A stretch of 64,000 bases of DNA, taken from assembly GCF_964199755.1 (NCBI RefSeq), contig NC_133897.1, positions 68,814,661 through 68,878,660 of the forward strand, in the 5' to 3' direction. The notes below the pieces were generated by a model. It worked only from the letters and a program-made list of their open reading frames with translations. It was not told the DNA's origin and searched no databases. Positions 47,047-58,109 of this stretch are shown one piece after another. The DNA is from Larus michahellis. Its lineage: Eukaryota; Chordata; Aves; Charadriiformes; Laridae. Position 1 is the first letter of the stretch. Every line of letters starts with the position of its first letter. The position numbers were made by a program, and so were the translations under genes.

Positions 47047-47392
47047 AAGTAAACAACAAAACACACATGAAAACGAACTTTATCTCTGTCAAAAGGGTGC
47101 TGCAGTCCAGATCTTAAACACTGCGCATGACCATCAGGAAAAAACGTTGTCAAATATGATGACTGTTTTGGGGCTATTTCCCCTATTCCATCTTGTTTTA
47201 GAGCGGGGGCGACCGTGTGTTCTTGAATCCTCAAAGCCCAGCCGCTGCCCGGATGCGGAGAAAAAGGTGGGTTTTTTTAAGAAAAATGGTAAAAACTGAC
47301 CTCGTGGTTGGTTTGGTGTCAGTTCCCAGGTGTTACGGGAGGAGGTCAGCGGAATGTGGGGTTTTTGTGGCTTCGCCACCCTTTGAAAACGC

Positions 47393-50300
47393 TCACGGGG
47401 CTTTTGAAACATCTTTTGGGTGATGGAGTCTCATGTGAGCGTTTCTCCCCTGGATCTTCTCAAGCACCCTGAAAGTTTGAAAAGAAAGGGATTTTTAAGT
47501 CTTTTTTTTTTTTAAATTTGCTAGACGGAGCTTCGTTATTCCTACTTTTGGGAATTCTTATGCTTTGCTGTGTGGTAAGACAGAGTTTCGGATGTCGGTG
47601 GTTCAACAAGACAGATCGTGGGGGATTAAAATATTGGAATTAATTGTGCGATCGCTTAAAATTAGTCTGAATTGAAACCCGAGGGATTTTGCTCGGTGCG
47701 GGTGAGTGGAGTGGGGAAGCCTCAGGCTGCAAATCCTCACGAAACTTGAGGGTTTTTTGGCCAAAAAGGAGAAACGCTGGGATTCTTGCGCAAGGCGGGG
47801 GCGCACCAGTTTGAACCTCAGGGCTCAGTGAAGGGTCTCCCCGACTCCGAAAACACTGATTTTTTGGGGGTTGAAAGTCAAATAAAACTGCCAAGCGGCC
47901 CTGGGGGAAGGGGAATCCTCGAGCTGCCCTCCCCCTCTGCCCCCCCCGGGTGGTTTTTGAGCCCCAAAACAGCCGGTTTTGAGAACACAAATGAAGAGCT
48001 GACCTTCCACACTTGCCACAGGGGAAAAAACCAGGATCTCCAGCACCGCTGTCCCAGCACCAGGAAGCACCGGGATTGATGGAGGAGCTGCTGTCATCGC
48101 GGGGCTTCTCTTCCCGAATCCCCAGCTTCGGATTTTCCTTGGGGATGATGCAGCGCCTCCTCTTTGCGCTGCAAAGGGCCTGTAAATCAGGTAAAAAACC
48201 AGCTTGAATCAGCTGTGGACGGCAAAGGAATTAGATTTTTTGCGCCGGAGGTAACATGATTTATCAGCCCAACCCCACCCGGGTGGACTCTGAACACTAA
48301 ACAGTCGAAAAAAAGCCACTTTAATTCAACTGGGAGGACCAGACCTGGAAAGAAAAACCATATTATTCTCTATTTTAGCGGAATAGTGCTTTCCTCGGCA
48401 AAAATCTATCCAACGGGTTGAAAACATGGAATTCCGAAGCACCAAAGCGACATGGTGACCCCGTTTCTACCAGCAAAAATTACAAATATTTCTGTGAACC
48501 AGATCCGCTGTTTTTTAAGGAATGTTTTCACAGATGGGTTCATTGGAGCAGCGGAATCTGGCACAAAATCCCCTCCCCCCAGCGTTTTTTCTACCTCGTC
48601 TTCAGCCTTTTCCCTCCTCCTCCAGGCATCTCGGGCGCTTTTTCTGCGTCAGGCGAGGCCGAGTGCAACCAAAACGCATTTTTTTCTTCCAGGTGTAATA
48701 ATATTCGACGCATTGAGACACAGTTTTAGTCTGGATCTGCCAGGAGGAAAAGCAGAAACCATTTAATAAGGGAAACGTGGCAGTATAATATCGAAGGGGC
48801 AGATTGACGAGGATTCTCTCCTCCGGTTCTCGCAACGCAACGTCTGGGTGAGATCAGGCAGAAAAGAAACCTTCATCTGCTAAAAAACGCCGTCAAGAAG
48901 AGTTTTCAGGGCAGAATTCTCCATTTCACACCATCATCTGTCATTATTCTTTTAATATCTCTGGTATTTTCTCCTAGAGATATTAAATATTCCCTTGTGA
49001 TCACACATGAGAGCAAAAACATGTCTTGTACCAGTGCTTTTTTAGCAAGAAGAAGCATCCTAAGAACAGGATTCCAACCCACGACTCAAAATACAACTTT
49101 CTGGGTTAAAATTGCCCATGCTAATGAGCTACGCCTCGCTCTAATGGCTTTACCTGCTTCTGTATGAGGCGGAAATTCTTCTTATGGATGTAAAAAGCCT
49201 CTTTAAACAACTGCTCCTCCACTGGCGTCCAAGTATCCAAGCCTCGGAATTAACTAGCAACACGCAAATTATTAGAATAGGCATCCCCCGCCTCCAAAAG
49301 CCCCAGAAAGGGATTAAAATGACTCTTTTCCCCACCCCAAAGGAACATTTTTAAGACTCAATTCAATCAGAGCAAAAGGAACGGTGGGATCTGTTCTCCT
49401 CGTTTACCTGTGTAATGATAGTTAGCCAGGGGATGGGATTCGGGTCTCCGAGGCGGCCCAGCACGCAGCATCTCCGCTGCCTCCTGAGAGATTTAATAGG
49501 GAAAAAAGACTTAGATTCCTCCGGAGGAGGAGCCAAAAGGGAAATTCTCACAGCAGACGCCGAGGGATGTTAAATCCCTTCTTTGAAGAAGAGGGAGCAA
49601 AGCAGACCCGCTCAGGGCTCATCGAGGGCAGACCTCAGGTTTTATCTATTATCCCTTCATTTGGGAGTAATTCTATTCTCCAAATCATCCCAGAATCAAA
49701 ACAAACTCTTAGTGATGCACCAGGAGAGGGGTCTGGAAGCCCAAGAGATGTTAATGAGGCGACAGGCAGCACCCAAGAACCTCCTGCGCCTTCAGCAAAG
49801 AGATTCCAGCCCGCGCAATAGAAAACTCGGAGCGACTCCCAGCTCAAACCAGTAACAAAGTCTGTTCTTAATTAGAAATTGCCGCCTCTTACCAGCACGT
49901 CGCCTTGTGCCTCGTGCAGGCAATGCAGAGCGAGCTCCGGGTTGACCCGTCCCCCCGTCCCGGCATTGGGAGAAGCCAAATTGAGCAGGTTTGTAACTAC
50001 AAACGCAACAAAAACCGAGAAAAAGTCAAGTTTTCCTCGAGAAAAGGGGTGATAGGAGAGGGAGAGAAAACAGGATGAGCGCAGCAGAGACCGGAAATGA
50101 GGAAAAGGCAGAGAAAAAAGTCCGATACCCCAAATATCTCTACTTTAAAAGCTCAGAGAGAAACCTCCCCTCTCCCGAGGATGCTGCAGATGAGGTGGGT
50201 TGGCTCCAAACGCCCATTTTTCATGGAAGACACTGCCAAGAACGTTGCCTGTTACTCTTTAGTCACTCTCCCACCAACACCCCTCCATCTCCTTCCCTCG

Positions 50301-50551
50301 AACGTGAAGGCAGGGAAGAAAAGGAGGGAGGGAAGCCCAAAAAGGTGGATTTTTCAACCCCTCGTATCCCTGGGTGGGGTGAAAGTGGAAGAAAAGCGTT
50401 AGAAAAACCTTTCTCCTGCGTCTCCAGGTTGGTTTCAATGTCGCCCCAAGGTTTCCAGATCAGCCACGCTCCCTCTTCCTCCTCTTCCAAACGGGCTGGG
50501 TCCTGGAGGTCGGGAAGCTCCGCTTGGAATTGGCTGCCGACGTTGACGCGC
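47393..50551 (-). CDS. ZNF541: ZNF541-like, C-terminal half (ELM2, SANT, zinc finger); one apparent frame break
   Basis: Exons: 50551-50409 (ELM2 start: RVNVGSQFQAELPDLQ, IWKPWGDIETNLETQ), 49996-49893 (NPELALHCLHEAQGDVL), 49483-49408, 49242-49154 and 48736 to about 48592 (SANT: LDTWTPVEEQLFKEAFY, IQTKTVSQCVEYYYTWKKK), 48179-48004 and 47468-47393 (C2H2 finger CGKCGRVLEKIQGRNAHMRL, stop). Phases fit at every junction except inside the SANT exon. There the SANT frame meets TGA at 48602, while the frame that fits the donor GAG-GTAGAA and the next exon (EKAEDE) is shifted. In mammals ZNF541 is a germ-cell protein that recruits HDAC1/2 with KCTD19 in meiotic prophase; ELM2-SANT is the HDAC-binding unit. 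N-terminal exons would lie above 50551 but none was found before the tandem repeat at 51983. Either a partial gene copy or a gene whose 5' exons I missed. The frame break may be real decay or a sequence error. Confidence 0.75.
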
Positions 50552-50559
50552 CTGAAAGT

Positions 50560-51982
50560 GTGAGGAAGAGGAGGTGAGGAAGGCAAGCGAGGAACAGCTC
50601 CGGCAGGATAAACACGTGCATATGTGAGGAGCTGTAATAAATATGGCCCCTATTTCCCAGGAAAACACTAATTGCTCTCCTCTAACAACTTCTCCAGCAC
50701 CACCACGTTACTGTTCTGCCTCTGGAGTCCTCTTCGGCCCCATTGGGCAAGAAAATTGGGGGTTTTTCCTCCTCAAAACCTGTCCCAGGTGGTGAGGTTC
50801 ACTCTGAGAAGAGCAGTGAGCCGCAAGAGCCACCACCACCGAACACCAAGTGCTTCGTAATGTTGTGTAGAATGTGGGAGGCCGGCAACGCTCCATGACA
50901 GTGCTTTGCCAGGCATTTTGGCACATTTGTGGCCAACTTTGGCTCCAAAAACCTGCCGTTGAGGACTGGCCGAGCCACTGGGAGAAGGTCAATGTCAACT
51001 GTGAGGGCCCACGCAGCCCAGGCCTTGCACCAACCACATGCCGGCTCCTCAATGGCGGTTCCCTTGTGCCCTGTTTTCCCAGAGTTTGCTCTTCTTCTGA
51101 CGGCTGGGCACGCATTTTAGTGTTTCATCAGCCAAAACTCCCAAAATCCCTGGCCATTCTGCCCGGAAGGTGTGAAAAAAAAAGCCTGAGAGAAAAATCA
51201 TTCCGCCAAGACCATCCTTTAGCCTTCCTTGCCATCCTCAAGTATTTTTCATTGCGTGTTTTTAATGCTTACATTAAGTTGTTACCCCAAACTCACACAA
51301 TCAGATCAGGTCATGGATTTAGGAGGAACTTAAATCGCAACGCAAAAGTGATTAACGGCTTACCTACTTCCCATAAATTCCACCCAGCAGGCCCCTGGAA
51401 CCTTTACCAAGTCCGTTACCAATAGCGTTAATTACCACCAAGCCCATTACTGCCGTGTTATTTGAATAGAATTGGGGAATTTAAGGGAGCCGTGACACTG
51501 AGCTACTAAACTGCTGACCGGTGGCTCACAGAAGCCATTCCAGCGTGGGATTTTTGCTAAATACACTCAAAAATCACTAAAATCACCACCCACCTCCTTC
51601 CCTGCTGGCAAATTCCTTGTCGTGGATGGTACCGAGATGGGAATCAGCCGGTGAAGCCACTGTGACGTCCCCCTGAAGGCATCTCAAATCTGGAGGGACG
51701 GTTTCCATCTCCTGCGTCCCCCGGCGATGGTTTCTGGGCACGAACAAGGGCACGGGGTGTATTTTCTGGCCTCCAAGTCCTTCGCATCCCAAGTCCCTTC
51801 CGAATTGTTTCTCCGTTAAAGAAAATGAGAAATCCTGTTAGATAACAAGCGCTCAAGGATTTCGTTTCCCTTGACTTGATGCTCCCTCCTTGCTCTGCGC
51901 CATCGCTCCCCATGAAAACACCTGATGGCGACCTTTTTCGGTATATAACCACCCAACCGCAGTTATTTCGGGCAGCAGGAAA
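50560..51982. other. No gene seen between ZNF541-like exons and the tandem array
   Basis: Expected to hold N-terminal ZNF541 exons if that gene were complete. I saw no zinc-finger motif in any frame. Only compositional open frames are present. Confidence 0.4.
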
Positions 51983-52448
51983 GCCCTACCTCTGCCGTTT
52001 CCCATCCTCCCACCGGATCTACGCCTGCTGCTTTGTGGAGGACGAGCAGACAGGGTGGTGCATCCAGGAAGGCTTTGGTCTGGTGCTGGTGCTGCACGTC
52101 ACCTTCCCCTGCAGGGCCACGTTGCTCTTGCAAAGGCAACTCTGGAAAGCAAAAACCCGTGCACCAAAGTGTCTTGTGGGAAGTGGACAAGAGCTAAAGC
52201 AAAAGCCACCCAAGCCCTGCAGCACACGAGAGCCTTGCTTTCAGGGCAGGTGGCTGAAAAGGTGTGGAGCAGCCTTTGCCACTGCTCCCCCTTGGCTCCC
52301 TGCAGAAGGCAGGCTGTGGCTGTGGGGCTGCTCTTGCAGGCAGGCAGCCCAGCAGCTTTTGCTGAAGAGAGGAGGCAGGCAGGGACGTCTGAGGCTCCAA
52401 GCTGTGATGGGCCTGGAAAGCTGCAGGCAGCTGCTCGAGACAGCGTAC

Positions 52449-52473
52449 CTTCTCCATCCCCTCCAGCATGGCC

Positions 52474-52509
<36 letters not shown>

Positions 52510-52959
52510 TCCTCCTGAGGTGGGCTCATCAGGTTTGTCCCAGCGCAGATGGCCAGGTTGGTGCAGCTCCTCCTGCTGGTGGACGCGTTGCGGCGGATGT
52601 GGCGCAGGATGGAGAGGAGCCACTTCAGGAGGAGGCCTTTGGCCGCAGGCAACTTGTGGTCCACCCTGAGGGAACAGAAGACAACGTTAAGAAAGCAGGT
52701 GTTGCCCAGAGGCATGGCCGAAGCTTGGCCAAGGCAGGTGGGAGGCAGCAGCTATGTTGCACAGCTTTGGCGGTGCTCTGAGGCAGCGGTCAGGGCTGCT
52801 GCTCGAGAGGCAGGCTGCTGGCCACACTTACGCTTTCAGCTCTTCCACTTTTGCCTGCTTGCTCGTCCTCTGCAGGGCTGGCATCCCGTGCTGGTAGAGG
52901 TGGCTGACGAGGAGCTTGGTGGGGATGCTTTGGAGGAAGTTGTGCGATGGCAAGGGCTC
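52449..52959 (-). pseudogene. TAGAP-like RhoGAP, two exons, unit 1
   Basis: The exon 52959-52832 encodes HNFLQSIPTKLLVSHLYQ and EELKA. The exon 52665-52449 encodes VDHKLPAAKGLLLKWLLSIL, NLAICAGTNLMSPPQED, then 11 leucines and EAMLEGMEK. Joined in phase, they match the central RhoGAP fold (FLRSIPxKLL, LPxxNLLLLKHL, NLAICIGPNML) of T-cell activation RhoGAP proteins, which speed GTP hydrolysis on Rho. The leucine run sits where the family has a short loop and helix. The following exon seen in unit 2 is deleted here. The exon with the catalytic arginine finger (GIFRR type) was not found, so this copy is probably non-functional. Confidence 0.6.
52476..52508 (+). repeat. (CAG)n/(CTG)n triplet repeat, unit 1
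   Basis: Ten to eleven CAG triplets on the plus strand, read as leucine codons CTG in the minus-strand RhoGAP exon. One triplet shorter than in unit 2. Confidence 0.95.
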
Positions 52960-53339
52960 CTGCTTTTTCTTGGGTTTGTTCTTGTCTTTTTAACTGGCTT
53001 TGATTGTTTTTGATTGTTTTTCGTATTTTTTCGAGTTGTTTCTTGGCCAGTCTTGCCCAAACTTCTTTGTGTCAGAGTGGAACTCTTGTGCTTATGCAAA
53101 GGAAGAGCTGTGTGTGCATCTCGAATGTTTCCGTGGATGGGGCGTCTGCCGTCTTTGGTGCCCTGTTGCTATTGTGTGGGCACGGCCAGGGTGGGTCTGG
53201 CTTCTTCTTCAGCCACCCCTTGGTTAGCTGAGGGGAGGGCTAGCTGAGGACAGCCACCCCGCACTGGCTTTCTCATCCTCAGAGTGAAACGCTGCCAAGT
53301 CCAGGCCCCAATAACCTGGGTGGCGCTGCAGGGGAGTCC

Positions 53340-53620
53340 AAGAGGCTGCGGCATTGTGCAGCGGTCTCCAGCGGTGTCTGGCGGTCTCTGACGGTCTCCG
53401 GTGGTCTCCTGTGGTCTCTGGCGATCTCCAGCGGTGCCTGGTGGTCTCCGATGGTCTCCGATGGACTCCGGCGGTTTCCAGCGGACTCCGATGGTCTCCG
53501 GTGCGAGACCACCGGAGACCGCCGGACACCACCAGTGTCTGGTCATCTCCGGCGGTCTCCGATGGTGTCCTGCGGCGGTCTCTGGTGGTCTCCGTCGCTC
53601 TCCGTCCGTCTCCAGCCATC
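53340..53620. repeat. GGTCTCC-GG minisatellite with internal hairpin, unit 1
   Basis: Irregular 10-13 bp repeats around GGTCTCCGGTGGTCTCC, with the strand sense flipping near 53500. There GGTCTCCGGTG is followed by CACCGGAGACC (53494-53519), an 11-bp inverted repeat with a short loop. The copy is at about 60549-60829. Open frames here are repeat artefacts. Confidence 0.85.
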
Positions 53621-53991
53621 TGGAAGGGACTCCTGCTGGTACTATGGGGCTGCCGGCCTGAAGATGGCAGCCCCTCTCCTCGCCTCTTCCCCACAGCTCT
53701 GAAATAGAAAGCATCGAATGGTTGAGGTTGGAAAAGAAGTGGAAGCTCAAGGTGGTGCTGCCAAGTCCCCAGCTAAACCCTTTTGGTGAGGAAATCTTTG
53801 CTACCAGCCCATCTAAAGGTCGCCTGGCACAACTGGAGGCCGTTTTCTCTGTTGTCCTATCCCTGGTGACTTGGGAGAAGAGAGCAAGGGCCACCTGGCT
53901 CCAAGCTCCTCTCGGGGAGTTGTAGGGAGCGGCAAGGTCTCCTGCTGGTGCTGTGGGGCTGTCGGGCAGAAGGTGGCAGCCCCTTTCCTCT

Positions 53992-54066
53992 CCCTCTCCC
54001 TCTCTGTCTCGCTCTCCCTCTCCGTCTCGCTCTCCCTCTCCGTCTCGCTCTCCCTCTCCCTCTCCT
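53992..54066. repeat. CTCCCTCTCCGTCTCG minisatellite
   Basis: About four pyrimidine-rich units. Unit 2 has a shorter version at about 61198-61233, 42 bp less. A fast-evolving repeat that marks the two units apart. Confidence 0.9.
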
Positions 54067-54221
54067 TTCCTCTTGCCCAGGCGTGAGGGCAGAGGAGATG
54101 TCCCCCCTTGGTGAGGGGCAGGGTCTAGGGGAAGGGGAAAGCAGGGCTCCTCAGCGGCTTGAGAGCCGTCTGATCTTGCTGCGGAACCTGCCGCGTGGCG
54201 GTGTGGATGGCCCACTTACGG

Positions 54222-54662
54222 TTAGCGTCGTCTGCGGGACTGGCACCGCTTGCTGGGCCCTGGCTTTGCGGAGGGTCCCTGAGAGGCGGCGGGGGTCCTG
54301 CGGCGCTTTGGGCACGGTGCTGCTGGAGGCAGCCTGGCCATGGTGGAGGTGTGCCCCGTCATGGCTGCGGGAGATGGATCGACCTCCATGGGCTCTTGGT
54401 CGTCCGTGGGGGCATCGACCTCCATGGGCTCTCCCTCGTCCCTGGTCTGCGGCAGGTCGACCTCCATGGGCTCTACCTTGTCCCTCTTGTGCGGCGGGTC
54501 GACCTCCATGGGCTCCACTCGCCCGCCATGGCTGCTGCTGCTGGTGTCCAGCCACTTGCGCTTTTGGGTGTGTTTGGGCATCCTCGGGGCTTCCAAGGAG
54601 CCTCTTGTGGCTGGGCCCACCCAATGTGGGCACTTGTCCCACCCAATGTGGGCACTCGTCAC
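54222..54662 (-). CDS. EPMEVD-repeat ORF, unit 1 (unknown protein)
   Basis: A 146-codon frame contains KHTQKRKWLDTSSSSHGG, then four copies of EPMEVD at intervals (EPMEVDPP, EPMEVDLP, EPMEVDAP, EPMEVDPS). A basic, proline-rich end with KRRR and SRRRR follows. The frame is open and nearly identical in unit 2 (61389-61829). A splice-donor-like site (CTAACC-GTAAGT) lies just at its end. A longer overlapping frame in another phase (54151-55233) is also open in both units and reads through the same DNA as an RAHGGR repeat, so the true frame is uncertain. No family recognised. It might be an exon of the same transcript as the RhoGAP exons. Confidence 0.35.
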   Translation of the reverse strand: MTSAHIGWDKCPHWVGPATRGSLEAPRMPKHTQKRKWLDTSSSSHGGRVEPMEVDPPHKRDKVEPMEVDLPQTRDEGEPMEVDAPTDDQEPMEVDPSPAAMTGHTSTMARLPPAAPCPKRRRTPAASQGPSAKPGPSKRCQSRRRR

Positions 54663-56864
54663 TCTTTGCCGCCTCCTCCTCTCCCAAGCAGGCTTGCTGC
54701 GAGAATCTGTAGGTGCTGAGCGAGCTGTGGGCCAGCCGCAGAGGTGCCTGCTTGCCTAACGGCAGGCCGGTGACGTCACCAACGGCCGCCGGTGTGGCTG
54801 GGAGGGCGGCCCAGGAGGCCCTGAAGGCCCCATTGCCCTGAAGGGCCTTTTGCTTGCCAGAGAGCAAGGCTTTTCCTGGGGCAGCGGGACTGCCCTGCAG
54901 CTGCCCTCGTGTGCCCTGGGCTCCAGCCCCCTCCTCCTGCCAGGCCTGGGGTCCCCTCAAGGCCACGGTGGCCACAGGAGGGCCATTTTCTGCCGTTTGC
55001 ACTGTGTCCTTTTGCAAAAGGGCAGAGCATGGCGGCGGAATTGCAGGCCAGAGGTAGCCTGGAAAGCCCAGTTCCTCTTTTCCCCTGTTGCACTTGCCAG
55101 AAGTTGTTGCTTGAAACTTGTAGTCATGTTCTTCACCAGCTGTAAAGCGATCCTTCTTCACAAGTGCCGCCTGGAAAGAGACACATCCCAGATTTCTCCC
55201 CCAGCAGTGCTCTCCGTCCCTGGCCTGGACCAATTGTGTCGAAAGGAGAAAATAGTTTCATTTCTGTGGCTGCTCATTTCTTGATCTCTTCACCCCCGCC
55301 CACCCCCAGCCCCGCGCCCTCTCTCTTTCTCTGAAAAAAGCAGGAGCTCCCTTGATTGTGGTCGGTGGCCTTGTGCAAAATGTCTGGCCAATGTTTTCAA
55401 AGCACACTCCTTGAGTGTAAGGAGCTCTTGAATGTACTTGCTTCCTTCTTCTGTGGTGCTGCAGAGCTGTCTGTGAAAGGCAGGAGGAGAGGTGGGCAGG
55501 TGGGTGTGTGCAGAGGCCCATGTTTAGGTGTGCTTGCCCAGCAGGTGGTTGCCAGAGCAGTGGTGGCCCCTGAGCTCTAGGAGATGTGTGGAATGGATGT
55601 CTGGAAGCCTGCTGCCTTGAGTGGGCTTTCTTGTCTTGAAAGGCAGTTGGTAGCTGAACGTCTGTGCAAACCTTTGGAGGTTGTCAGGGAAGTGTTGCAA
55701 AAGTATTTGAGAGCCGCCGTGGTCAAGGTTTTCTCTAAGCGTGATCCATTGAAGCGTTTCCTAGAGAAGTCTTTAGAGCATCTGCAGTCCCTGGAGCCTT
55801 TGCCTGTGATGCGCTTGATTTGTGCAGGTGATTTTCCGCGTTGATGCCGAGGCAAGGAGTTGGGTGGAAAGTGCAGTGAAAAGCTTTCAGTCTCGCTGAG
55901 AGAAATGGAAATAACTGATGTGCTTTTTTCCACTGCAGGGCAGGAAGAGAGGGCCCAGGGCCAGGAAGGGGGTGTTGCCTATTTGTTGGTTCTAGGTGGC
56001 TGCTTTTTCAGCACGTGCTCTAGCGTGTCTGTTGGAGGGTGGCAGATTGGATGGATCCTTGGTTTCATTCCTCTGAGAGTAACTCTTTTCAACTCCCCCC
56101 GTGCTTTTTGTCTCAAAGGATCGCCAGGTGGGACATGCATGGATTGCTCTCCGTGGCAGTGAAGTGCAGCCCCCAGAACTGCCTGCCAAGCTCCGTTGGT
56201 CCTGCCTGGCAGTGGAAGGCATCAAATGGAGTGCAGCTAAGAGTGATGTGGAGCGCCCTGCTTCCATCGGGGAGAGCAAGGCTGCTGCTGAAGGGCCAAG
56301 CTGTCAGGCTGGTGGCCGAGCCAAGGAGCAGAAAAGAAGGATTCCCAAAAGGCCGGAGTGCTCCCTTCAGCGTGGATGGCTATGGCTTTGCACTGGGTGA
56401 GCCTGATTTCCTTCCTCTTCTTCCCTTCCTTGTCTCCCTCCTCCTTCCTTCCTTCCTCTCTTTCCTTTCCTCCTCTTGGCAGGAAGGAGAGGGAAGAGAC
56501 AGCTGTTGACAGCTGCCTTCTGTCAAGAGATGCCTTTCAACTGTGGAGATGCCCTGCAGCTCTTGTTGGGGTTTGTGTTGCATTCTGCCTCCTGTATTTT
56601 CTTCCGCCCCAGAAACTTGCCTTTGCTAGGCAGCCGCTCTCGATCCTTTTGCTGGGTTTCGGTACGAGTTGCCTGCGCACTTTGGTTTTGGAGCCTTCCG
56701 TCAGGCAATCGTGGGCATGAGGATGGCAGGTTTCCAAGTTGCCAGCTGCGCTTGCTTGGGATGAGCCCCGAACATAACCCTTGGGGAGCCTTGGCTTTGT
56801 TTCCAAGCTTTCTTGGTTGCCTTAGCACGTATTTTGCACTTTTCTGTCAGCTTTTTGTTCAATG

Positions 56865-56907
56865 ATCCCAAGGGTCTTTTCCAAGCTAAATGATTCTCTG
56901 ATTCTAT
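56865..56907 (+). mobile_element. CR1 3' tail remnant
   Basis: CCCAAGGGTCTTTTCCAAGC and TGATTCTCTGATTCTATG resemble the last bases of CR1. Very short and degraded. Confidence 0.5.
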
Positions 56908-57907
56908 GTGAGGAGGGACGAGGAGTTTTGGGACTGGTTGTTGGAGCAGTTTGAAGAGTGCAGTTTCTTGTTTGTGTGCAGTGTCTTAGGGCAAAGTGAG
57001 GCTTGTCAAAGGGGCAGGTGTCTGTGTGTTTTTCCAAGAGCCTTGCTGTGCCCAAGTGAAACTGGGAGGATTCCCTGCGCAGGCTGCTCTGCCCCAACTG
57101 CCTGTCTCCCTGGGCTCCATTCCGTCCATCCCTCTAGATGTTAGAAAGCAAGCCAGCTTCCATCCCATTTTACTTTCTCGTTGAAATCCAAGAGAAAAAA
57201 GGTGGGTAATGTATGTGTAACCATATGTTACAGATATGTATGTGTAACCATGCATGGATGCAAATTGCCCTTGAGTACCTTTGAGGTGAGAGCGATTCTA
57301 CTTCCTTGCCCTTGTGAAATCAGGAAAGTTTTTTTTCTGCTTTGTCCGAGTGTGCTTGGGTCACAGTTTCACCAACTAAGGATGGCGACAAGCTTGTGAT
57401 TGGTGTGGTTCCTCCCACAAGAACTTCCTCGTTCTTGTTTCTTGATTGCTCTGCTCTATGGAAAACTTGTTTTGCAATCCTTCACATGGTGGAAACATTA
57501 AACTTGCTGGGAAAACCTGGGAGGTGGAATAGTATGTAGTCCTTTGTTAATGTGCATGTAGCATTTGAATGGTGAAAGTGCCAGGCAAATGCTCCTTTTG
57601 AAATGTCTTTCTGTAATGGGAGGCGGTGGTCCCTGGGCAGGTCAAGCTGCAACATGCTCCCTTTGGAAGTGCCTCTCGTCATCTCTCTCCCTGTCAGCAC
57701 CACTGCCGCTAGTGTTATTTCCTGAGTTTGTGTCCATGTGGAGAAGAAACATTCCTTTTTGAGCCTAGGCCCATGATCTGTAGATGCTGAACCTTTCTGA
57801 GTGTGCCTAAGGATTGAGTTTGTTGATGAAGAAAGCGAGAGGCTTGCTGTGTTTGTTGCTCTCCATGTCTTTCTTGCTACTCGTGCTCACAAAACAACTA
57901 CAACAGA

Positions 57908-58015
57908 TTTTCCCTTGCCCTCCCTTCCTCCCCTTCCCTTCCTCCCCTTCCCTTCCTCCCCTTCCCTTCCTCCCCTTCCCTTCCTCCCCTTCCCTTCCTC
58001 CCCTTCCCCTTGCTT
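57908..58015. repeat. (CCTTCCCTTCCTCC)n pyrimidine tract
   Basis: About 100 bp of C/T only, units CCCCTTCCCTTCCTC repeated six to seven times. Overlapping open frames (SLPPLPFLPFPS repeats) are artefacts. Confidence 0.95.
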
Positions 58016-58109
58016 CCCAATGAGTCAAATCATGATGAGCCTGAAATGCCAGAGATTTTTCATCTCCAAAAGCACTTGCAAGGACACGCACCAGAAGGGT
58101 TACAAGTGG

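Noticed and set aside
50708..51115. 135-codon minus-strand ORF as an upstream ZNF541 exon
   Set aside because: No zinc-finger or other ZNF541 motif, and no fitting acceptor and donor pair.
52687..52715. MPLGNTCFLN read as the cysteine box of a ubiquitin-specific protease (GNTCFLN)
   Set aside because: It lies in the intron just before the RhoGAP exon acceptor (CCCTCAG). The following sequence is RhoGAP and no USP His box follows. Chance resemblance.
53169..54215. 348-codon minus-strand ORF over the minisatellites
   Set aside because: Made of repeat translations (GEGERDGEGERD, RRPPETAGDRQR). No stop because the repeat units contain none.
55584..55844. Plus-strand frame RQLVAERLCKPLEVVREVLQ... 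as a gene
   Set aside because: Looks helical and is open in both units, but also open on the minus strand. No family match and no clear exon context. Left uncalled.
56118..56400. Plus-strand exon with DRQVGHAWIALRG and a good donor
   Set aside because: Unit 2 has a one-base indel (GGAAGGCATC against GGAAGCCCATC) that shifts the frame, so coding is not supported.
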